Positions 1-10,725 of a stretch of 39,399 nt of DNA are shown piece after piece. Each line of letters opens with the position of its first letter. Within the stretch, counting starts at the first letter, position 1. Source of the DNA: Pelargonium cotyledonis (lineage: Eukaryota > Streptophyta > Magnoliopsida > Geraniales > Geraniaceae); contig JAYMTA010000124.1 of the NCBI GenBank assembly GCA_036897625.1, positions 1-39,399 on the forward strand, in the 5' to 3' direction. The notes beneath the pieces are model-generated. The model saw nothing but the letters and a program-made list of their open reading frames with translations. It made no database searches and was not told where the DNA came from. A program made the position numbers and the translations under genes.

Positions 1-14
1 TTTCATATTTTTCA

Positions 15-16
<2 letters not shown>

Positions 17-50
<34 letters not shown>
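17..50. repeat. (AT)n microsatellite
   Basis: An uninterrupted AT dinucleotide run close to the left edge of the window. Such runs are common in plant spacers and usually vary in length between individuals. Confidence 0.9.
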
Positions 51-54
<4 letters not shown>

Positions 55-410
55 AGGAGTGTCAATTCGTGTTAAAAGTTAAACCGATCTTTTAATCGTT
101 AATTAGATTCAAAATTATAAAGTTGTCGTTTGACAGTTTAAACAGATTTGTCCTAGGCCAGTGTAATAAGGGGCACCGGGTTTAAATTTGTGATAGAAAT
201 TAACGGTAAGTTACGACAAATACATGGAAAAGTAAGTCAAACACGTTGCCATAAATTATAAACTGCATATTGACAGAAGAGTCAGAAGCCACCGCGACCG
301 CCACTTCCAGTGGCAGTGCCTTAGACCACACATTTGTTTAAAAGTCTCGCTATTCGTGCTATCTTGGATCCTAGTGTAGTGGATATACTTCCAGATTTTT
401 AGTTGATTTG

Positions 411-487
411 TGGGCCCAGTAAAAGCTGGCTGGCTGCTACAGTGCCTTCAGGCCCATTGGGTTATGTCTAGTTCCATTTTGGGCCCA
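411..487. promoter_or_regulatory. Cluster of GGCCCA (site II-like) motifs
   Basis: TGGGCCCA lies at 411-418, AGGCCCATT at about 450-457, and TGGGCCCA again at 480-487. TGGGCC/GGCCCA is the site II element bound by TCP factors in plant promoters of growth and ribosomal genes. No gene is recognisable next to it, so it may belong to an unseen transcript or be chance. Confidence 0.3.
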
Positions 488-2609
488 CCACTTTCTTTAT
501 ATACTACTATTCTTTACCAGAGATTGGTCCCATCCCATCCTCCACTTGCTTTGCTAGTCGTATTGCTTGAATTTTGGGTCTATCGACTTGTCGTTTACTT
601 ATGATTCACCGATAAGATGATCACAAAGTCTAATCTAATTTTGCAAATTTTTTGAATATCATATGTTATCGACTCATCTCCAATGTCGCACTTTGCACCA
701 CGTGATTTGAATATAAGAAATCAATATTTATTATAAAATAATAACAATGTAAAAATAAAAACACTAGATTCTGCATATCTAAAACAGTGCACTAACATTT
801 AGTGTAAGAAAATATAAAATATTTGAGTATATTATTTGAAGTTATTGTAGCTGCTGAGTTGTTATCGTAGCTCTGTAGTGTCAATGGCACCAACGTGCCA
901 CTTGAAACTTGTCACTACAATAGAGGACCACGTATCATATTCAATAATTTCGGCTCGCGTGTCACTTTAAGATGATAGATTAAATCCGAACTTAAGTCAT
1001 GAAACTGACGATCAACACTATCGGCAACTGGTATATGCCATTGAAGATTCGTTTGGTGCCAATTGGATTAGTAATTCTCAAATTTTGTATGATTTCAACA
1101 TAATTATGAATTAGTATAAAAATATGTAAGAAAAATCTTAAATACTTTTAGACATTATTTGGAATTGGAAATAGTAGAATTAATCATATCCTACCAACAA
1201 TGGATGTTTTGTACACATGTAGACAAGTGGAACTCACATCAATAATGAATATGCACTATACTTTTTCATATTCCATTTGCAATAATTAATAATAGTAACA
1301 TTCCTTAAGCTGTGTGATTTGGCCATATAAATAAAGAAAGATATTTTGATTGGTTGCATTGAAATTGGACTGATAATGCCGAAATGCCCCTGAAAGCCAC
1401 GAGCCAACCTAGTGGAGGTCGTCCCCACCATGCAGGCTTGTCTGATTATTTTCACAACCAATAATAATAGAGACCCGGTAGCTGATGAATTATTGATGTT
1501 CACTATCAATTTTTATATATATATTATCCTCCAATTTTCTCTCCAAACCCGACTGACCCATCACTTCAGATCGCTCCGGCCGCCGGAGTGCACAATCCAA
1601 GTCAAGCTCGATCTCAAGCATGCATGCTTTTCCGGTGGTGTAATATATAGCTAGTAAGCTTTCTTTCAGATCACTAATTCTACGTACGTACACTCTCTGT
1701 TTAATAACTATAATATATATATATGCTGAATTTGCTTCCTGCTCCTTCCATCGGATACTATATATGTTTCGATCTTTTTCTTCTTAAAGAATTAATTGCT
1801 GATCCAAGTTTTTGAAGATATACCCATTTCTTGGACGATTTAAAACCATATATATATACAGAGCAGATCAATGAATATGATGTTATTTTTTCTTGAATTA
1901 TTTTATATATATATTTATTATAATAAGTTAGAGATAGTGGCGGTCGTCGGAGTCGGAGTCGGAGATTGATATATAACACTAGCTCCGTCGTCGTGGCGGC
2001 AATAAACACGTACAACGTTAAGGGTTAAGGCAGGCGCATGCATGGAAATGGAATGGATTACAAAATTATACTTACCAGAAATCACTTACTGCTTCAAATA
2101 ATTAATTTGGTACATTATCTAAGCTATATCACTTTTTATACTCTCTTTTCCTTTATTTATATACATATTATATTTATATATCTACTCTCTTAATTGATAT
2201 TAATATGATAAAGTTTAATTGGTCAGAATCACATACTTTGTATGTCATATTAAAAATGGAAATCTTAGAAGAAATTATAACGTCTTAATATGTATTCAAA
2301 ATTACTCTCAACTTTGAGTTAAGGTAAGGTTTGTGTTTAGAGATAAAATAAAAGATGTTTTTATGGTGTAGTTTTCGATTTAAAATAATTACTCTCAACA
2401 TAAGGTTAACTTCAATTCCCTATGGAATTAGAATTAAAATTAAAATCAACTTACCATGACTAGCTAAAAAGGGAAACAAAACAAAACGGAAAATCAGATT
2501 CGGCCCATTTGACCAACAACTGAATTACCTGGTGTCTGAGCCCATGAAATAAGGCCCATTAAAATTTAAAAGCTAACAGTAAAAAGTAGTTCATTTTGGA
2601 CTATTTGGG

Positions 2610-3012
2610 TTCGGGTTTAAAAGATCCAAACCCAACCTGAAAGAAATGCAAGTTACGAATCCAAAGCTTTACGTGGGTTATGCTGGTTTATCCAACTCAA
2701 CCCAAAAATGATCCGCAAACCCAAAACCGAAAATTAAGGATCGGGTCAAAATTATCAACTCTGATCCATGAAGATTCCTGTCCTGTCAACCGATCTCCCA
2801 AGTCCTAACAGGAACATGGTCCCTTCCCTTCAAATTCGGATTTAAAGATCCAAACCAAACTCGAAAGAAATGCAAGTTACAAATCCAAAGTTTTACATGG
2901 GTTATGCGAGTTCGTCCAGCCCAACCCAAAATTTTTATGCAAACCCAAAAATATAAAATGTGGAATCGGGTTCAATTTGTCAGCTCTGGTCCATGAAGAT
3001 TATCCCTGTCCT
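2610..3012. repeat. Two direct copies of a dispersed repeat (~225-bp spacing)
   Basis: Copy A is about 2610-2790 and copy B about 2835-3012. Shared blocks occur in the same order in both: a 'TTCGG-TTTAAA-GATCC' block, 'GAAAGAAATGCAAGTTAC', 'GGGTTATGC' and 'TCCATGAAGATT'. The text is rich in AACCCAA/GGGTT, as in many non-autonomous plant repeats that I cannot assign to a family. The phrase 'TCAGCTCTGGT' near the end of copy B resembles 'TTAGCTCTGGT' near 9980, which suggests a shared family. Confidence 0.7.
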
Positions 3013-3352
3013 ACAACTAGTCATCCATAATATTAATACTAACCAGGCAACCAGGGATATATTTTGATCGCTCCAAATCAATCAAGGCTGAAGATTGAAG
3101 AGCACACTTAATCCAGAACCCAGGTGAACACAAGTTGTACATATTGATAGCCAAGCATTTATTAAATTAAAACACCATGGTACAATGTCACAAGACACAA
3201 GTAATATTTAGTACAACATTATATTATTATATAGCACATAAGTTCCAAAGCTAAATATTGGTTTATGCTTAGAAATAATCCAACTTCACTCTACATTTTT
3301 ACTTCTTTCTCTCTCATTGCCACTCAAAAGAACATCAACTTTGGCACCCACT

Positions 3353-6300
3353 TTAGAAGCTTGGTTTCACGTTAAGGCGAGATGCTATCTTCTGACCCAG
3401 TGATTCATCGGCCTGTTCCAAACAATAACAAACAACTTCATCAGTATTCAGTAGAATATTAACAGTAAATCAAAACTGACATGTTCGGTTCAAGATAGAT
3501 TATGAATATAATCACTTGAGAGAGAAACCAAGGCTAACCTGAGACCAGTATGAGATCCAGATACTGCGGATCTCATGTGTCACACGGGGATCAGATAGAG
3601 CATCAACCCAGCGGCAGATGAATCTTTCTTGCCTGGAAACAAGCAGATACAAGGGCAAGCCAATCAATAATTGCCATAATCTCTATATTTAGTTTTATTT
3701 CAAGAAGAAAAAAGGGTCGTGCCATGCTTACCTATCTGGTGACCATGATCGGTATCGCTGACCAGGCTCCTTGAAGTTGTTCTCCTTTTCGATGACACAC
3801 TGCATTTAACAAAAACAAGAAGAAAAAAGAAGTTACACATGTTCATTTCATGACCAAGCCATTCATATAGCAATAGGATAGCAAACTAACAGATGAAGTT
3901 ATCCAACTCATGACATCATATTTCTAAACCAATCATAGAGGAAGTTACCATAGATTCTTGAGAATATCAGTAACATACCACACTCTCTGCTTTCCCAGTT
4001 TCCCCCATCATCATTGACTAGAAGTACTTATAACATAAACACCACATAAAAAGCTGAGAAAACATGTTTTTCCAGTTAATCATTGTTTTTACATCTTAAT
4101 AGCCAATAGACATGCTATCAACTTTCAGCCATCAAAGCAACTACTTTTTATTCCCCCCATAGAGAAACATATTCTAGAAGCATAATTATCCACTGGGCTC
4201 ATAGCCATAGTTCTATAATGTATTAATACTTTCAAGATGCTGACAAAAATTCTTGCAGTTTACCATTACATGATCTGATTCAACATATCATTAAATCAAA
4301 TTGCATTTCCACATCATAAAGAAACTGTAAATGAAAACAGCATACACTCACCCTGTCACGCCTTCCAGTGCAAATGGCTGGAGGAATGGGATACCTCTCA
4401 GCATGACGAGCTGTATCATATCTTGAAGGGAAATAGTCAACCTAAAAGACATCATAACATATGATCTGATTAGTAACTATCCAATGGATATTACAAGCAA
4501 AAATAACACATGATCACATTGAGATATTAATATTGAGGTACTTTATCCATGTTCCCTGGTTTAGATGCAGATAGATTAACTACCCAGTTCTTTCTAATGT
4601 AAAGACAATAAGGGAAAAAAGAAGGAAAAGTACCTCCTCATCTCTGTGTGCGAAATTCATGAAACCATCATAGTGATTGTTGTGATGTGCACACTTAGGA
4701 GCATTAGCTGGGAGCTGTAGGTAATTAGGTCCAAGTCGGTGCCTCTGAGTATCAGCATATGAAAAGATACGAGTCTGGAGTAGTTTATCATCAGAATAGT
4801 AGACACCAGGAACCACAATTGCAGGACAAAAGGCAAGCTGTTCATTTTCAGCAAAGAAGTTATCAATGTTCTTATTTAAGACCATGCGACCAACTGGCTG
4901 TAGAGGCAAAATGTCTTCTGGCCAAGTCTTTGTCACATCAAGTGGATCAAAATCGAATTTGTCTTCGTGATCAGTATCAATTGTTTGGATGAAAAGTTTC
5001 CACTCAGGATAGTTCCCAGCTGCAATTGAATCGTAGAGATCCTTAGTTGCATGGCTGTGATTAGCTCCTCCAACCTTGATTGCCTCATCCTCCAACAAAC
5101 ACTTTACTCCACAAGTAGGTCTCCAGTGAAACTTGACATAGTGTGCTTTCCCCGCCTTATTAATGAGAGTATAGGTGTTAACTCCAGAACCATCCATGTG
5201 CCTGTAATCTTGTGGGATACCGACATCATCGAAGAGGAAGGTGAACATGTTCAAACTCTCAGGGTGGTGAGAGAAAAAGTCAACGATCCTCCAGTTCTCC
5301 TGAATGTGGGACTTGGGATTGGGTTTTAGGGAATGAACCATGTCTGGGAATTTCATTCCATCACGGATGAAAAAGACAGGGAAATTGTTTCCCACAAGAT
5401 CAAAATTTCCCTGAGTTCACAAGAAAAAGATCATTACATAAACATAAAAAGAAGTGAAGTTTTGCTCACAATTAGTTTTACATTTTCAGAGTAATGCAAA
5501 ACATATGAAGGATTCTAAACATGAAATCAAACACATGGATTAATCAATGTTCGATTCAAAAGCTTTTACAGGCTTTCCAAATCACTGCATTAAAAATAAA
5601 GCAGTACACAAATAACTGAGATTTATTTGCATTGAAGTGAGTCCCAAGTTAAGGTTTACTTTTGGGTAATACTTGGATTCTTGGACACTTTTACCCTAGG
5701 TAAAAAAGGTATAACAATTTGTTTAAAAATAATCTTAACTTTAACAGTCCGTCGATAACCTAAACACTAAACCTAAGAGATAGTAGCTTTGTATGGTTTC
5801 TAGTGATGATATGTGAAAATTCTTGATGAGAAAAGCCTACAGAAGATCATTAAAACCAACATATATTTTTAAGTCAAAGCAATTAAGTTAATGTTTGGAT
5901 TAGAAAAAAGGGATGATAATGATATTCCCATTCTAGAGCCATTCTCATGACCAAAAAATTATATCTCAAACATGAACACTGAGAATATCATTTCAATTCC
6001 AATTCCTAGTTCTCATTCCAAAATAAAATTCTAATTCGAATGCTACCTAAGTTTAAATTAAATACAGTACAATTGTGGGGGTTGCAGCTGGTAAATACCC
6101 ACAGCTGTGTTCACCTCTTCCAGTATTGAAAGTTAACATAACTTTCTGAAATTTAACACTTCCCTTCTCGGGTAAATCATATTCAAATAGTTTCACTAAA
6201 CATAAAAAAGAAAAAGAACTGCAAACTTAGCAAGTCTTGAGCCTCTCTTCCAAACAGTTTATGGTAAAAGTGTAAATTGTAAAATATGCCCACTACTGCA

Positions 6301-7595
6301 CAAAATACTCACCTCTCTAGTGTAAAACTTCACTGCAAAACCTCGAGGATCCCTAAGGGTTTCAGGACTTCCACGCTCATGGATAACAGTGGAGAAACGG
6401 ACAATAACAGGTGTCTGAACTCCTGGAGCTCTTAGGAAATCAGCACAGGAAAGGTGAGAAATATCATGAGTGACCTCAAAAAATCCCTTAGCACTGGCTC
6501 CCCTAGCATGGACAACACGTTCTGGGATCCGCTCCCGATCAAAATTGGCAAGTTTTTCAACGAGATGATAATCCTCAAGGAGAATTGGACCTGCAAAAAG
6601 AAACAGAGTTCAGATCTAAATGCAGCTTCCCATTTCTATATGTTTCACAGCAAAAAAAAAAATCCTCTAAAAGAACAGAAAATTCCTGCATCAGCTAGTT
6701 ACAATACATTCAATGGAAAATAGAAATGGGCAGCTACTTAAAAAACAAAAAGGGTCGAGACACCATTAAAAGAACTGCCAAAATAATTAATCACTATAAT
6801 AAGATCCTAGATCACAATTCACAAGCAATGAGATTTCAATAGGTACCTCTAGTGCCAACTGTCAACGAATTGTTATTGTTCCACACCGGAGCACCAGAGT
6901 TGGTAGTCCAGAAGGGGGAGTTGAAAGCGCTTGAAGGGCGGTACTGCATCATATAAAGTAAACAGACAACCCAATCAGCAGAAAGATAAAGCAACCAAAA
7001 GCCAACAGTGAGTAAATTAAATAAGTTTAAATCAAAGGGATTTCAATGATTTGATGAAAACAAAAACACTGTTGATGAAATAAAATTTTAAAAGACGAGA
7101 TGTGCAAAAAACCATTTTTACTTAGAGTAGACGCGAAGGAGAAATCCATTTCTTATCAAACCAAACATACCATAAGCTATAAACGCAATCTAATCACAAA
7201 CAAGCTAATCAATCAATCCACTAACATAAAAACATTTCCAAAAAACTTGTGCAGCAAAAGAGCAACATCGAAAAGAAATTTGAAGAGGAAACTGGAAGTT
7301 CGATTTTATCCAAATTAACCGATAACCAAGCAGAGGTGAGCAAATTAACCGAGTAAACCCTAACAGCAAATACACATAAAGCTCAAATTCAAATAGATAC
7401 AAAACACAACCCCAACAGATATTAGATGTTACTCAGTCAAAATCAAATTCAAATAGATGCAAAACACAACACCACATGAAGATAAAGCTAATTTGAACAA
7501 CGAAAAGCCCAGAAGCATGAATCAAAGGACAATCGGGAGCTAGAAGAGATTGGGAAAAGAAGATGAAATTGAAATAGTACCTTGTACGGATCCAT
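3353..7595 (-). CDS. CAT: Catalase, peroxisomal, complete, 8 coding exons
   Basis: Haem catalase that dismutates hydrogen peroxide to water and oxygen in peroxisomes. Coding exons on the minus strand: 7595-7581, 6943-6847, 6590-6313, 5410-4634, 4441-4352, 3799-3732, 3632-3539 and 3412-3353. They sum to 1479 nt, giving 492 residues, exactly the usual plant length. The start [17 protein letters not shown] is the standard catalase N-terminus. Distal His65 (ERVVHARGA), Asn138 and proximal haem ligand Tyr348 ([14 protein letters not shown]) are all present. The C-terminus [13 protein letters not shown] resembles the peroxisomal targeting region of plant catalases. All introns are GT/AG. The first exon encodes only five residues before a 637-nt intron; intron 3 is 902 nt. 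Oddity: NFAHRDEE around residue 384, where I recall NFMHRDEE in related catalases. The minus-strand 3' UTR probably ends near 3160, where AATAAA occurs. Family is certain; which CAT isoform is not. Confidence 0.97.
5888..6056. repeat. MITE-like repeat in catalase intron 3
   Basis: Lies between exons 3 and 4. It starts 'GTTAATGTTTGGATTAGAA' and ends with text whose reverse complement 'GTAGCATTCGAATTAGAA' roughly matches the start. The interior is full of ATTCC/GGAAT text, typical of common plant hAT-type MITEs. The terminal match is imperfect and I could not define a target duplication, so the family is a guess. Confidence 0.35.
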
Positions 7596-7692
7596 GGCGA
7601 TAGGAAGAGGAAGAAGAAGAGAAGCAACCCTGTTGATTTCTGTTAACTCGAATTTTGTGAGGCAATCGAGAACTTTGGGTTTGGATTTGGGA

Positions 7693-7699
7693 ATTTATA
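7693..7699 (-). promoter_or_regulatory. TATA box of the catalase gene
   Basis: The minus strand reads TATAAAT about 100 nt before the catalase ATG. It implies transcription start near 7665 and a leader of about 70 nt. No upstream ATG occurs between 7670 and the start codon. Confidence 0.65.
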
Positions 7700-7819
7700 A
7701 GCAGGCTCGTGGCTCGCAATCCTACTTCACATTTCTCATCATTATCCCACAGTTAAAATGCGGAGATGCGATATTTTATCAAATATACGCCAATTTCACG
7801 AATGGCCTTTGAATTTGGT

Positions 7820-9500
7820 TGGCGAGTAACTAGCAAATTAGGAAAATAACAAATCCATCCGCAAAATGTAGACCGATGATAATTTGAGAATTTTTCTATA
7901 AAAAAAAAAAGGGATTTAATGCTGTAATATTTATATTATTAGACATAGTTGAAAAATCTCAAATACAGTGACTCTAGCTAAAATCTATGTTTAGATAATT
8001 TAAAGGTTAATATTTGTTATATATAATACTCTGTTCTCGAAAGAACAAATATTTTGTATAAAAGAATATTGAGTTTTAGAAATCTTACTTTCTTGTTTTT
8101 TTGTAATAAATATAGTTTTTCATTTATCTTTACATAATTAGATGGTCAAATGATACATTGTAGTATCTTTTATAATAATGAAATAAATGTATAAATGGCT
8201 ATGACACCTTATTTTCCTCTAATCTTTTTTTCGAAGGGAAAAGTTTTACTTAGATTAATTTAGTGAAACCAATAATGCAAAGTCAGAAATTTGATACGGA
8301 CTAACTAACCCATTCCAAAAGACACTCCCTCTTATGTCAACATATGATATAGATAGTAAGTGAACTACACACTTAGCACAACGATAAACAAATTAAAACT
8401 TTACACAAGTACAACTAGCTAAATTAAATAACCTTGATGTCAAAATAAAAAATAAAAATAAAAAAAGCTCGAGACACTAAGAAATTCCTCCCGGAGCCAG
8501 TCTTGATAGCGTCAATAACCAACTTCACGACTATATGATGATGTTGGACCAATCCCAAGTCAGCTTCCACGAAAAAACTTCTCGTATTGTCATTGCATCT
8601 ACGAGTTTCGGGTCTAGCACACCCAACAAGCTGACATGGCCACCCCCCAAAAAAAACCAGCTCGTGCCACCCACTCTCCACTTGAACTAAATGCCGCCTC
8701 AAAAATTTCTCCGTTACTGATTTTTTACTCTATTGTACTAAAAAAAAAATTTAAGGATTTGTATTTAAAATTAGTTGTCAACAAAAACCTATTTTTCAAA
8801 AATATCTCAGTTGAAAAATAATTTTTTTTACGTTAATCAGTGGTACAGGTCCACACAACACTATTGTGTTACACGTCTTCGGATACCATTATATCGGGAA
8901 GGATTTATCGTATAAAAATCGCGAGATATAGGAACTCCCGCCGGTGGTAGAAGTGGGGCCCACTACCAGTTAGAAATAATTTTGAGGCAAAAAAGATGAG
9001 ATTGGGATGGAAGAAAATATAATAAAATAAATGAGATCGTCATTCACTCCACAGATACTTCCTTATCCACAATTTTGTTTTTACGCTTAAATAAATACTC
9101 GTAAAAAATATATACAAATAAATAAATAAAATGGTAGCCACTTATGGTAGGAGGTGACATGGACCACTCCCAGGTTGCCACGGTTGAAAAACCCATTGAA
9201 TTGTGTGCTCTGTGTCCCCAGATACGCATGAAAAGCTAGTTTTCATGGAAAATGAGAAAATTATAAATTGTCAATTTAGGATTTTTTTAACGTAGACAGT
9301 GTAGTGTGAACGCAGCTGAAGAGCTAGAATATGCCGATAAGATAATAAGGGGCCGTGAAGTGAAGGAGCTTAGCCACAAAACTGCTTTTCTGGCTCTGTC
9401 TCTGCCTCCGCCACAATTTTCTTCTCAATTTTTGTATTTTTTGGTTGCCTCATCATTTACCACATTTTGTACTATTAATTTCCTAAACCATTTGTGTTGA
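7820..9500. other. Spacer upstream of catalase, nothing recognised
   Basis: AT-rich spacer. Short reading frames on both strands show no recognisable family or plausible codon pattern. A somewhat GC-richer patch at about 8860-8980 has no clear feature. No tRNA or rRNA seen. Confidence 0.6.
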
Positions 9501-9507
9501 ATAAAGG

Positions 9508-9995
9508 GGTGTCAAGTCGGTTTTTGAGTCGGGTTTCAATTTCTAGTCACATGATGTGCTGATTTGTGCAAATTTGTCTAACCTAGACGTTAGTCGGGTT
9601 TCGATCCGGGAGGCTGTACTGTGGTCGTGATAGAGGGTGGATTGAGGTTATAATAGAATCGGACTCTAGAGGAGAGAAATCTAGGGTTTGTGGTATGATT
9701 ATCAGTGATATTTTAAATTTGTCGGAATATTTCGCTAGCATTCAGTTTTCTCATGTTAGGATGTCGGCTAATAGAGTGCCCCATGCTTTGGTAAGGTCGT
9801 CTAGGTCGATTATGGAGTTCGATGGTTGGGTCGGTCAGTTCGGTTTGTCTTTTATTTTGGAGTTGTTAGCTTCCGATGCATAATTTATATATTGGTCGGT
9901 TTCCTTAAAAAATAAATAGTTGTTGGGTTTAAGTCAGACAAAAGTCAGATTGAAAGCCCACAAGTTCGAGTACAAATTGTTAGCTCTGGTTACGA
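9508..9995 (+). repeat. Dispersed repeat interrupted by a LINE fragment
   Basis: The left part (about 9508-9601, beginning GGGGTGTCAAGTCGG) and the right part (about 9921-9990, GGGTTTAAGTCAGAC through TTAGCTCTGGTTACG) have the GTCAA/GTCGGG/CAAATTGT text of a dispersed plant repeat also glimpsed near 55-200 and 2610-3012. The LINE fragment at about 9602-9920 sits between them, and near-duplicate text (GTCGGGTTT before, GTTGGGTTT after) could be its target duplication. Confidence 0.4.
9602..9920 (+). mobile_element. 5'-truncated LINE, RNase H end of ORF2
   Basis: The plus-strand frame from about 9638 to 9883 reads WIEVIIESDS, then SEYFASIQFSHVRMSANRV, PHALVRSSRS and a stop. This is the RNase H-like C-terminal domain that plant L1-type LINEs carry at the end of ORF2 (acidic ESDS motif; FSHVRxxANRVxHALxR signature). 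About 12 codons before WIEV, 'REAVLW' reads in another frame, so there is a frameshift near 9625-9640. The region between ESDS and SEYF is shorter than usual, suggesting a deletion. The short 3' UTR ends in TTTCCTTAAAAAA, a typical LINE end. Only the last ~320 bp of a multi-kilobase element remains, as expected from incomplete reverse transcription. Confidence 0.75.
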
Positions 9996-10181
9996 TATTA
10001 CGAGAAAACAAGATTAGCATTAGATCTAGAATATACTAGAAAAAAATTTTAATTCTTGTGTGTGAGTATGTGACACTGCAACAATGGAGTCCCCAGTTGG
10101 TTGTCATTTTCACACCAAACATTGCATTGAACAGATGAAAGAGGTGCCACATCATCTCCACACATTGTGGACCTACATATA

Positions 10182-10298
10182 ATGGCGGCTACTGGATTGC
10201 TCCTCTCCCAATCCTCACTTCTCAAACTGGGTGCCTCTGGTCTTTTGCTACAAAGAAGCAGCAATTACTTAAAAGCTCTCAAACAAACCAGTCTTTGA
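10182..10298 (+). CDS. Short ORF resembling a mitochondrial presequence (38 aa)
   Basis: ATG in good plant context (ATAATGGCGG) opens a 38-residue frame starting MAATGLLLSQSSLLKLG and ending LKALKQTSL before TGA. It lacks acidic residues and is rich in Leu, Ser, Ala and spaced Lys/Arg, the make-up of a mitochondrial targeting peptide. The local sequence is less AT-rich than its surroundings. I see no downstream exon that would continue it and no TATA box at a proper distance. It could be a small mitochondrial protein, a first exon left from a lost gene, or chance sequence antisense to the 3' end of the minus-strand gene at 10726-12860. Confidence 0.25.
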   Translation: MAATGLLLSQSSLLKLGASGLLLQRSSNYLKALKQTSL

Positions 10299-10725
10299 TG
10301 TAAACATAACATGCTTAAGGCAAAATTGTTTTCTAGAATAACAATTACTGTTTAATTGTAACAATAAATCAGTTACAAGTTACAACATCTAGCTCAAATG
10401 GACATGGTTACATCAGACAAAAGCCTGTTAAAACTTAAAATGCACATACTTAAAATGAGTTTCCGGAAGTAAATACTCGCGCTAATCAGTGATTAGCACC
10501 TATCGCTCTCTGTGTGCTGAGAAAAAACACTAAATAAGTTATTAGAGTTGGCAAATGAAATTCTTGAAGCCGAACTGAACAAACAGGCTCCATGGTTCAT
10601 CAACACTGAGTGTACAGACAATGGCAGCTAGAAATGCCCATTTCTCCGAAAATGGAGAGGTAAATGTAGTAACCTGGTCAGTCCCGAAATCACCAAAACT
10701 AGGTAGGTAATTTCTTGATCGGTTG

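Larger units (their letters stand above)
1..3150. other. Repeat-rich AT-rich spacer, no gene recognised
   Basis: No reading frame here resembles a known protein and none has convincing splice sites. The stretch opens with an (AT)n microsatellite at about 17-50. Around 55-200 is sequence of the 'GTGTCAATTCG' type that recurs in degenerate form near 9508. Three GGCCCA-type motifs cluster at 411-487. Around 1930-2010 lies a GC-rich island with a short CGGAGT repeat inside very AT-rich DNA. A duplicated repeat occupies 2610-3012 and is listed separately. The last part, up to about 3150, adjoins the 3' end of the catalase gene. Confidence 0.6.

Noticed and set aside
271-290. TTGACAGAAGA text similar to the start of miR156
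   Set aside because: Only about 11 bases match and there is no complementary arm nearby, so no precursor hairpin.
1234-1509. 91-residue minus-strand open frame
   Set aside because: No recognisable family, AT-rich biased composition, no splice or promoter context; looks like chance.
10049-10264. 71-residue minus-strand frame antisense to the presequence-like frame
   Set aside because: The translation resembles no family, and the plus-strand frame has the better start context.
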